Below are positions 34,670-41,432 of a stretch of DNA of 49,417 nucleotides, one piece after another. A program made the translations under genes and the position numbers. The DNA is from Segatella cerevisiae (GTDB lineage Bacteria; Bacteroidota; Bacteroidia; Bacteroidales; Bacteroidaceae): contig NZ_JAMXLY010000023.1 of assembly GCF_024054555.1 (NCBI RefSeq), positions 1 through 49,417 of the forward strand. Reading direction: 5' to 3'. Within the stretch, counting starts at the first letter, position 1. The number at the start of each line of letters is the position of its first letter. The notes under the pieces are model-generated. The model was not told the DNA's origin. It searched no databases and saw only the letters and a list, made by a program, of their open reading frames with translations.

Positions 34670-35296
34670 ATGAAAGTTTTAAAGCAAATTGTATTCTCGA
34701 CTCTATTATCTACAGTAGTGGCGTGCAATATGTCCGCACAAGACATTACACTTCCAGCGCCAGTAAAAACAGGTGGGAAACCTCTGATGGAAGTGCTGAA
34801 TGAAAGAAAATCCACGAAGGCCAATTACATCAATAAAGACTTGGATCTGCAGACATTATCCGACTTGTTGTGGTCAGCCTATGGGTTCAACCGTCCCGAC
34901 AAACGCACTGTACCCTCAGCACAAAACAGCCAGGAATTCAGCGTTTATGTCCTGTTGAATGACGGTGCTTACCTCTATGATGCCAAGCAGAACAAACTGA
35001 CAGAGGTCGCAAAAGGTTCGTTTAAGAACTTACTTGCCAACGCACAGCAGCCTTATGTCAACAACGTCCCCATGCATTTAGTCTATGTAGGAAACCTCAA
35101 CAAGAGCAAGGCAGGCCGTGACGGTATGTTGATCGATACCGGTTTCCTGGCACAGAACGTCTATCTGTTTGCTGCCTCGAAGGGACTGGGGACCGTAGCC
35201 AGAGCTTCTTTTGACAGAAAGCAACTCCCTGTCGCATTGAAACTGAATCCACAGCAGGAAATCGTATTGGTACAGGCTGTAGGACCTGTGGAATAA
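34670..35296 (+). CDS. exported SagB/ThcOx-type nitroreductase-family flavoprotein
   Basis: 208 residues from the ATG at 34670, chosen because a signal peptide (MKVLKQIVFSTLLSTVVA, then CNMSAQ) begins there; an in-frame ATG at 34637 adds 11 polar residues. The mature part is a compact nitroreductase fold: RKSTKANY aligns to the FMN-phosphate binding RRSxRxF, LLWSAYGFNRPDKRTVPSA is the family's central block, and a C-terminal ASKGLGTVARASF follows. Export of a flavin-dependent reductase is unusual since NAD(P)H is absent outside the cytoplasm. Electrons must come from a membrane donor; the Rnf-like genes downstream are the candidate. Substrate unknown. Confidence 0.82.
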   Translation: MKVLKQIVFSTLLSTVVACNMSAQDITLPAPVKTGGKPLMEVLNERKSTKANYINKDLDLQTLSDLLWSAYGFNRPDKRTVPSAQNSQEFSVYVLLNDGAYLYDAKQNKLTEVAKGSFKNLLANAQQPYVNNVPMHLVYVGNLNKSKAGRDGMLIDTGFLAQNVYLFAASKGLGTVARASFDRKQLPVALKLNPQQEIVLVQAVGPVE

Positions 35297-35334
35297 AGAG
35301 CGGAGTCATTAAGACCTCTTAAAATTTAGAAGAA

Positions 35335-35961
35335 ATGAAAAAGTTGCTTTTAGTTTTCGGGATTTTATCTGTTTGCTTGCTCACAACAAGTTTTACAGAA
35401 CCGGGGAAAGAAGGAAGCACTACACCAAGCAGCCAGAGTGACTTGCAAGGAGACAAAGGCGTATTCAAGAAGATCAATCCCAAAGATTTGAAAGACAATC
35501 CTATCTCTCTTTTTGCAAACAACTGGTTTGTTCTCTCTGCAGGAGATTCCTCCAAATATAACGAGATGACCATCAGTTGGGGAAATCTGGGCAATGTATG
35601 GGGGCAACCCACAGTAACGGTTTATATACTAAGTACCCGTTACACCTACTCCTTCATTGACAAAGGCAAGTATTTTGTCTTGAATGCTTTTGATGAACCC
35701 TACCGCAAAAAAGTACGTTTTATAGGAACACATAGCGGACGCGATATTGATAAGGTAAAAGAAACAGGATTAACAACTAAATTTACGGCATTAGGGAATC
35801 CCTATTTTGCAGAAGCTCGGCTAGTGATAGAATGTGAGAAAATATATTACGACGACATTCATCCCGCACAACTATCTATAGGCAATAAGAATCCCAATGG
35901 CAATGCCGTTCCCCGCCGTATGTTCATCGGAAAGATCGTAAATATGTGGGAGAAAGAATAA
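35335..35961 (+). CDS. exported flavin reductase-like (flavoredoxin family) protein
   Basis: 208 residues. An N-terminal signal peptide (MKKLLLVFGILSVCLLTTSF) is followed by a Ser/Thr-rich linker to about residue 35. The split-barrel FMN-binding domain has MTISWGNLGNVWGQPTVTV and GTHSGRDIDKVKETGL, the motif of the DIM6/NTAB flavin reductase family. The paralogue at 40088-40633 has the same motifs without a signal peptide. It lies 38 bases after the nitroreductase, likely the same transcript. As with that enzyme, an exported FMN protein needs a non-NADH donor. The function is inferred only from family and context. Confidence 0.82.
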   Translation: MKKLLLVFGILSVCLLTTSFTEPGKEGSTTPSSQSDLQGDKGVFKKINPKDLKDNPISLFANNWFVLSAGDSSKYNEMTISWGNLGNVWGQPTVTVYILSTRYTYSFIDKGKYFVLNAFDEPYRKKVRFIGTHSGRDIDKVKETGLTTKFTALGNPYFAEARLVIECEKIYYDDIHPAQLSIGNKNPNGNAVPRRMFIGKIVNMWEKE

Positions 35962-35973
35962 GTATGTAGCCGG

Positions 35974-36126
35974 TTGCCTCCAAACGTCTTCGTTCCGCCC
36001 TATAGAAGGAACGGGAAAAGCGAGTGAAGTCCTTTGTCAATTGAGGTTAAAACCTCGAATAAATCAGTCCATAAATTTGGAGATTTATTCAATATGACCT
36101 AACTTTGCGTTGACGATTGGAGGCAA
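35974..36126. repeat. inverted TTGCCTCCAA pair around the operon promoter
   Basis: TTGCCTCCAA (35974-35983) and TTGGAGGCAA (36117-36126) are exact inverted copies about 130 bases apart, enclosing the promoter at 36076-36107. Inside are a 6-bp GAGGTT/AACCTC dyad near 36045 and a CGTTCC/GGAACG pair near 35990. Could be a looping operator or coincidence. Confidence 0.45.
36076..36107 (+). promoter_or_regulatory. promoter of the small protein-apbE-rnfC-rnfD operon
   Basis: TTTG (36076-36079), a 20-base spacer and TAACTTTG (36100-36107) match the Bacteroidetes consensus exactly. The first ATG used is about 105 bases downstream. Confidence 0.75.
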
Positions 36127-36212
36127 TATCCGGCACTTTTAGCGCTCGAAATCATTCAATAGGTAACCTCCTTATAGATAAAAATCAATTAAGGAATTTA
36201 GAAATCAATCAA

Positions 36213-36599
36213 ATGAAGAAAATTGGACAGTGGTCAAAAAATATCATCCTCTTCTTTGTTGGCATAGCTCTTATTATATGGGGATATCAAGTGAACGTAT
36301 CCAATAATGCCAAGAAGAAGGTGGCACGCGTAACGACGACCACGGTACACGTCCCCAAGACAACAAAGGCAATCAAGGCTACACCTGAACCTTCAGAAGC
36401 AGTAACAGAAGAGAAACCGAAGACCGAACCGAAGACCTTATCAGATGCTGTTGACGACCATCGGAAAGAGACCACTCACAGCCGGCATAAGAAGAGACAA
36501 AAAGCTTCTGACGCAGACAATGATGTCAAGAAAACACCGAAGGCAACAACAGTAGTTGAGTCGGACACAAAGGCTGAAGAATCTTCAGGCACACATTAA
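36213..36599 (+). CDS. small membrane-anchored Lys/Thr-rich protein, unknown
   Basis: 128 residues from the ATG at 36213. A basic N-terminus (MKKIGQWSK) and one hydrophobic helix (about 10-26, NIILFFVGIALIIWGYQV) imply N-in topology and a periplasmic tail of about 100 residues rich in Lys, Thr, Glu and Pro. The tail has no predicted fold, resembling a TonB-type or tether linker. An in-frame TTG at 36117 would add 32 residues but lacks support. It starts the promoter-led redox run and ends just before apbE. I do not recognise a family. It could tether one of the redox partners. Confidence 0.65.
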   Translation: MKKIGQWSKNIILFFVGIALIIWGYQVNVSNNAKKKVARVTTTTVHVPKTTKAIKATPEPSEAVTEEKPKTEPKTLSDAVDDHRKETTHSRHKKRQKASDADNDVKKTPKATTVVESDTKAEESSGTH

Positions 36600-36606
36600 A
36601 ATTGTC

Positions 36607-37527
36607 ATGAGTCTATTGTACAAAGCCCAGACACGGTTTCTGTTTCACGCTCACATCAAGATAAAAATTCCGGTTTTCTACGATGACTCTGTTTTTGACT
36701 ACCTTTTTGGTATTCTCGAGACGGTCGATAAGAAATACAATTCTTACCAACCGGACTCGTACATTGACAGAATCAATAAGAACGCAGATCATTTCGTCTC
36801 TGTGGACGATGTAACGATCCGTCTTTTGCGGCAAACTATATCTTGGTCTGATTTCTTCGAAGGCTCATTTGACATTACCGTCATGCCACTCATCCGCTTA
36901 TGGGGATTTTATAAGACAGACGGTATCAGGAAAGTTCCCGAGAAGGCAGACATCGAGAAGACGAAAAAGATTGTCAATTACAAAAACATTGAGATAGAAG
37001 ATCATTCCGTGCGCATTTCCAGCGGACAGGAAATCATTACCGGTTCTTTTTTAAAAGCGTATGCTGTCGACTGCATGGTCGAGGCAATGCGAAACATGGG
37101 CATCAATGACGCGATTGTCAATGCCGGAGGGAGTACGATCTATGCGATTAACAATGAGACGCATCCCTTTTGGAACATCAACGTCAGAGATACCGAAGAG
37201 AACCAGTTACTCTATACCTTGCACCTGGCAAACAAATGCTATACGACATCTTCTCAACAGGAAACCTTCGTGGATATCAACGGTGAACATTATGGGCACA
37301 TACTGAATCCACTGAGCGGGTACCCGTCTTCCAACAGACATGTCGGAATCGTCACTGACAAGTGCTTCGACGGAGACATCATCTCTACCGGACTATTTCT
37401 CCAAACCCGTCAAGGTTTTGAAGAAAAGATCGGACAACTCCAAAAGAGAATGAGCATAGATGGGTTTATTACAGATAAAACCGGAGAACGGTTCGCCACT
37501 CCCGGGTTCAGTACATATCATGCCTAG
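36607..37527 (+). CDS. apbE: FAD:protein FMN transferase (ApbE family), divergent
   Basis: 306 residues from the ATG at 36607, seven bases after the previous stop. Family blocks are visible: YNSYQPDSYIDRINK, FDITVMPLIRLWGF, VNAGGSTI, TTSSQQ, GHILNPLSGYP and the metal-binding DGDIISTGLF. The usual DLGGIAKGYAVD is changed to ITGSFLKAYAVD. No signal peptide or lipobox is visible, unlike ApbE that flavinylates Rnf/Nqr subunits from outside. ApbE attaches FMN covalently to Thr/Ser in a [ST]GA[TS] motif. It is followed 20 bases later by rnfC, so the target is expected in this complex. I saw no perfect acceptor motif in the neighbouring proteins. Confidence 0.85.
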   Translation: MSLLYKAQTRFLFHAHIKIKIPVFYDDSVFDYLFGILETVDKKYNSYQPDSYIDRINKNADHFVSVDDVTIRLLRQTISWSDFFEGSFDITVMPLIRLWGFYKTDGIRKVPEKADIEKTKKIVNYKNIEIEDHSVRISSGQEIITGSFLKAYAVDCMVEAMRNMGINDAIVNAGGSTIYAINNETHPFWNINVRDTEENQLLYTLHLANKCYTTSSQQETFVDINGEHYGHILNPLSGYPSSNRHVGIVTDKCFDGDIISTGLFLQTRQGFEEKIGQLQKRMSIDGFITDKTGERFATPGFSTYHA

Positions 37528-37547
37528 GATCATATATACATAACATT

Positions 37548-38828
37548 ATGATGCATATTTTATCAATGAAAGAAAAGACAAAAGCCATCAGCATCAAGGC
37601 TATCCCCGACGCTGATGTCTTTCATGTCCCACTACTCCAACATATCGGAAAACCTGCAGAACCGGTCGTTCAAGCAGGAGATGAAGTCAAACAGTATCAA
37701 CTGATCGGAAAGGCAGCCAAAGGTCTGTCGGCCAATATCCACTCACCCGTTTCCGGCACTGTCCTTGACATCAAGACGATTACACTTGCCAATGGGGCTT
37801 CAATACCAGCAGTCATCATCAAAAATGACCATAAAGATCAAGTGCAACTCCCATTAGAAGGCGAAAGCAGTACGGCAAAATCGGTTGTCGAGATCATCAA
37901 AGATGCGGGGATTGTAGGTGAAGGAGGTGCACAGTTTCCGACGGATATCAAATACAGTGTAGGAGATCAAAAGATAGACACCCTGATCATCAATGGCACA
38001 GAGTGCGAACCCTATCTGACCGCCGACTACGCACTGATGTCCAGGTTTACAGAAGAACTACTCAAAGGAATCAATATTGTCAATTCGGTATTGAAGGCAG
38101 GGCAGATCGTTCTCACTATGGAAGAGCAAAACAAAGAACTAGAAGAAAAGTTTGCCCCATTCCTTTCACAAGACTCGTACAAAAATATCCGTATCAAAAT
38201 CCTGCCTGACACTTACCCGCAGGGGGGAGAACTGCAACTCATCAAATCGGTGACAGGAATAGAACTGCCGAAGAAGAAATTACCGAAAGATGCCGGCGTG
38301 ATTGTCAGTAATGTAGGAACAATATATGCCGTCTATCAAGCTGTAGAAAAGCACAGGCCGGTCATCAGCCGATTCATAACAGTCTCCGGTGAGGAATCTA
38401 AAAACTACGGCAACTATGAAGTAAAGATCGGCACACCGCTGTCCCATATTCTGAAAACGCTGGACATTTCCGCAGGAGATGCCACAGTCGTCCTTGGTGG
38501 TCCGATGATGGGCAAGTCTGTATCCGATATCAATGTGCCTATCACCAAAGGCTCTTCCGGACTTCTGTTCCTCAAAAAGAAAGATGAGTACAGGGAACAT
38601 TGCATTTCATGCGGTTATTGCATTGAGGTATGCCCGATGCACTTGATGCCTCTGAAATTCAATGAAATTTTCAGGACCGGCAAATATGAGAAACTGGAGA
38701 AGTACGGTCTGAACAACTGCATAGAATGTGCCGCATGCGCATATATCTGTCCGAGTAATGTACCCTTGATAGAAAGTATCAAGAAGGGTAAAACCAAACT
38801 AAAAGAATTAACCAATGCCGTTAAGTAA
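37548..38828 (+). CDS. rnfC: RnfC-like electron transport subunit (NADH/flavin/4Fe-4S)
   Basis: 426 residues. An N-terminal barrel-sandwich (28-80; VPLLQHIG, SPVSGTV) leads to the NADH/FMN domain with GEGGAQFPT (124-132) and INGTECEPYLTADY. A SLBB-like part follows, then two CxxCxxCxxxCP motifs, 352-363 (CISCGYCIEVCP) and 391-402 (CIECAACAYICP), for two [4Fe-4S] clusters. It is shorter than enterobacterial RnfC since the repeat-rich C-tail is absent. In Rnf complexes it oxidises NADH or ferredoxin partners at the membrane face. It overlaps rnfD by 14 bases. No rnfA, B, E or G is adjacent. Confidence 0.9.
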   Translation: MMHILSMKEKTKAISIKAIPDADVFHVPLLQHIGKPAEPVVQAGDEVKQYQLIGKAAKGLSANIHSPVSGTVLDIKTITLANGASIPAVIIKNDHKDQVQLPLEGESSTAKSVVEIIKDAGIVGEGGAQFPTDIKYSVGDQKIDTLIINGTECEPYLTADYALMSRFTEELLKGINIVNSVLKAGQIVLTMEEQNKELEEKFAPFLSQDSYKNIRIKILPDTYPQGGELQLIKSVTGIELPKKKLPKDAGVIVSNVGTIYAVYQAVEKHRPVISRFITVSGEESKNYGNYEVKIGTPLSHILKTLDISAGDATVVLGGPMMGKSVSDINVPITKGSSGLLFLKKKDEYREHCISCGYCIEVCPMHLMPLKFNEIFRTGKYEKLEKYGLNNCIECAACAYICPSNVPLIESIKKGKTKLKELTNAVK

Positions 38829-39843
38829 TATCGTTTATAATCCATTGATCAGAACCAAAGACAGCACAACAAGGGTAATGCTGGATGTTGTGATAGCCTT
38901 GGTGCCTTGCTTAGTCATCTCTTATCTGGCTTTCGGCGCTGCTGCCCTGTCCTTGGTCGCTGTCTCAGTAGGCAGTGCTATGGTTGCGGAATATCTGTTT
39001 TCGCTGATCTTTTTGCATCGCACCGATAGTCTGGGCAATTTCTCAGCAGTAGTCACGGGCCTCCTCCTGGCATTCACGTTAGGTGCATTCACACCTTTGT
39101 ATGTTGTCGCCTTCGGCTCAGCAGCCGCTGTCATATTCGGAAAATTACTTTGGGGAGGCCTAGGCACGAACCGATTCAATCCGGCTTTGGTAGGACGGGA
39201 ATTCATGACTGTCTTTTTCCCTTCGGTAATGACTTCGGGCACAATTTGGTACAATCAGGCTCAGGTGAACTTTTCATCCTTTCATATTACAGGCAGCGAC
39301 TTTTTCAATCAACTGTTCTTTAAACCATCAGGCGCCTTAGGTGAGTATTCCATTATATTTCTGATAGTCGGAGGGTTGTACCTTCTGCTGCGTCGCCGTA
39401 TATCATGGCATATCCCCTTTTCACTCTTCCTGGTTTTCACAATAGGACTGTTTGTCTCAAAGTATATCGCACCTGATATGGCTTCAAGTGCATCGACACC
39501 CTGGGGTAAATGCTATTATGGAGCAATGATCGGTTTATCTGCCGTCATCCTGGTCTTCAACGGGGTGAGATATGAATATATGTCTTATTCCATACTATTG
39601 CTAAACGGATTCTCAGGCATCATCAACTGGATCTGCAGACCACGCATCTGGGGTGATCATCTGAATGTTCCGAAACGTCTGTCACAAGTTCTGCTCCTCA
39701 CAGTTATCATCGTGTTGGCAACCTTTGCCATCATCAAGATTCATGAATTAGGCGGCATACAATACTTGATATACGTTTATATCCTCTATTGCATTATACG
39801 TTTTATCATCGGTGACATCAAGGGCAGTCAGAACATCAAATAA
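38815..39843 (+). CDS. rnfD: RnfD-like membrane subunit without visible flavinylation acceptor
   Basis: 342 residues, about nine or ten membrane helices. GGLGTNRFNPALVGREF (114-130) is the family signature and SGALGEYS (172-179) aligns with the conserved GSLGETS region. Between these, canonical RnfD has a (S/T)GAT motif whose Thr carries FMN; here the best counterpart is HITGSD (157-162), with Asp where the acceptor should be. The later TDPVT segment is also replaced. It belongs to the NqrB/RnfD family, which conducts electrons across the membrane. The start overlaps rnfC, indicating translational coupling. Confidence 0.85.
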   Translation: MPLSNIVYNPLIRTKDSTTRVMLDVVIALVPCLVISYLAFGAAALSLVAVSVGSAMVAEYLFSLIFLHRTDSLGNFSAVVTGLLLAFTLGAFTPLYVVAFGSAAAVIFGKLLWGGLGTNRFNPALVGREFMTVFFPSVMTSGTIWYNQAQVNFSSFHITGSDFFNQLFFKPSGALGEYSIIFLIVGGLYLLLRRRISWHIPFSLFLVFTIGLFVSKYIAPDMASSASTPWGKCYYGAMIGLSAVILVFNGVRYEYMSYSILLLNGFSGIINWICRPRIWGDHLNVPKRLSQVLLLTVIIVLATFAIIKIHELGGIQYLIYVYILYCIIRFIIGDIKGSQNIK

Positions 39844-40087
39844 AAGGAATGCCCCCCCGCTACAGAATCATCTCGCATCAGAAGGCATTGACAAAATGAG
39901 GAAAGAGGATCAGGAATCTGAACACTCATCCGTCTTTACACGAGAAATCACGCTTTACAAAGAGACAATCTGAAAGTTCATGCCTTTTGAAGAGTTTAAG
40001 CAAAACATTGTCTCATGCTTCACCTCCACGATAATTATGGCACAGATTTTGTCTTACCTATGGTGGAGTTCCTTATGAAAAAATATT

Positions 40088-40633
40088 ATGACAAAAAAAG
40101 AAATTAATGTATTGGATTATGCCGGAGAGATCTTGAAAAGGGTCAATCAAGGTGTACTGCTCACGACAAAGGCTGGTGACCGCGTCAACACAATGGCAAT
40201 CAGTTGGGGTACGCTGGGAATAGAATGGAACAGATTCATCTTTACGACCTTCGTTCGACAAGGACGGTTCACACGTGAACAACTCGACAAGAATCCTGAA
40301 TTTGTAATCAGTATACCTCAAAGTGAAGATGACAAGAAGATCATAGGTTTTTGCGGGTCCCACTCAGGACGGGACACGGACAAGATCAAGGCTATGAATC
40401 TTACCTTAGTTAAGAGTGACAAAGTGTCGGTGCCTGCCATCAAGGAACTGCCACTGACGCTGGAATGTAAAGTGGCATACCATCAGTTGCAAGACGTGGA
40501 TGCAATTAATAATGAGCAATGGCGGAAGTCATGCTATCCTCAAGACGAACCTTCGACATTTAGCGGTGCCAATCGGGACGCTCATATTGCCTTTTACGGT
40601 GAAATCGTGAAAGCATATATCATTGAGGACTAA
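40088..40633 (+). CDS. cytoplasmic flavin reductase (flavoredoxin family)
   Basis: 181 residues, no signal peptide. The split-barrel FMN fold is marked by MAISWGTLGIEWNRFIFTTFVRQGRFT and GSHSGRDTDKIKAMNL. It is a paralogue of the exported protein at 35335. The gene lies 244 bases after rnfD, with no terminator seen between, though a CTCCAC/GTGGAG inverted repeat occurs in the gap. It may transfer electrons to or from the cytoplasmic side of the RnfCD module or be an unrelated flavin reductase. It ends at a terminator at 40668-40703. Confidence 0.87.
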   Translation: MTKKEINVLDYAGEILKRVNQGVLLTTKAGDRVNTMAISWGTLGIEWNRFIFTTFVRQGRFTREQLDKNPEFVISIPQSEDDKKIIGFCGSHSGRDTDKIKAMNLTLVKSDKVSVPAIKELPLTLECKVAYHQLQDVDAINNEQWRKSCYPQDEPSTFSGANRDAHIAFYGEIVKAYIIED

Positions 40634-40667
40634 GTCTGTTTTCAGACACACATTTTGAAGATCTATC

Positions 40668-40703
40668 AGGGGAATCCTTATTCTTAGGGATTTCCCCTTT
40701 TTT
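40668..40703 (+). terminator. intrinsic terminator of the flavin reductase/redox cluster
   Basis: AGGGGAATCC pairs (with a one-base bulge) with GGGATTTCCCCT and is followed by TTTTTTATTTT. It marks the end of the plus-strand redox region. Confidence 0.8.
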
Positions 40704-41432
40704 ATTTTAAAAAAGGAAAAGACGCTTCATTAAATGAATTTTGCACGACGCTTTTCCCATTGAGGATTCATCACATGCGAAAGGCAATACTTTCAATTAT
40801 ATTTTCCTTGGAAATCGCTTTTCGACGAGCAGCAACTGCCCCTTTCTAATCTGCCCTTATGCCATTCAGCTAAACTTCCCCGGAATATGCCAAATGAATA
40901 AACAGGAAAAATCCCTCATATCCATGACCAGACTATTCTGTAATAAACAATTCTCTCAAACAAGACAAAAAAGCCTGCCCATTTGTTGGCTCTCTCGAAA
41001 TAGTAAGGTAAAATCTCACCCAAGAACAAGAGACCCGGCTGTTTCGAGAAAGAGAGAGGTCATGTTTCTCGAAACAAGACGGGCTCTTTCGAGAAAGTAA
41101 GCGGCGACTTTCTCGAAACAGCCAGATCGTCTTTTCACAGAGACAGAAAAGCCTGTTTCACAGGATCATTCATTCAGTGAGATCCAAAGAAACATGGTCC
41201 TTTACTACGATAACATCTTCTCTCCGCTCCCCTACCTTTCTGTCAATATTGAAAAATTTTTCGAGAACATATAATAAAACCCACCTCCATCCCTTGACAA
41301 ACAACAACTGCTTTAAATTATTTGTCAGCCATTTCCATATACAATATTATCTTTTATATCACTATTTATCTTTGCTTCTTTATACATTTAAGACCTTTAT
41401 ACCCATACGATTAAAAGATGAACGGCATCACT
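40704..41432. other. gene-free stretch before GH78, with TTTCGAGAAA repeats
   Basis: No gene is supported. Plus-strand frames at 40741-41100 and 41177-41458 have no family features. The central part holds the phased palindromic array listed separately. A plus-strand -7-like TATCTTTG occurs at 41367-41374 with nothing obvious downstream. Confidence 0.45.
41041..41119. repeat. four phased TTTCGAGAAA/TTTCTCGAAA repeats
   Basis: GTTTCGAGAAAG (41041), GTTTCTCGAAAC (41064), CTTTCGAGAAAG (41086) and CTTTCTCGAAAC (41108) alternate in orientation at 22-23 base steps, with a degenerate copy at about 40991. Each adjacent opposite pair can form an 11-bp hairpin. It lies in a convergent gap between the plus-strand redox cluster and minus-strand GH78. 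Confidence 0.8.

Noticed and set aside
36117..36212. N-terminal extension of the small membrane protein from a TTG codon
   Set aside because: The TTG falls in an inverted repeat just after the -7 box; the ATG at 36213 starts a normal basic-plus-hydrophobic anchor.
36580..36599. C-terminal SSGTH of the small protein as an ApbE flavinylation site
   Set aside because: The motif needs (S/T)GA(T/S) with an upstream Asp in a folded domain; SGTH at the very end of a disordered tail is not a convincing match.
40741..41100. 119-codon plus-strand frame after the redox terminator
   Set aside because: It runs through the palindromic array, so the frame is set by the repeats; no domain, and it follows a strong terminator without a promoter.
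41041..41119. CRISPR array
   Set aside because: The repeats are 12 bases, alternate in orientation, have 10-11 base gaps and no cas genes are near.
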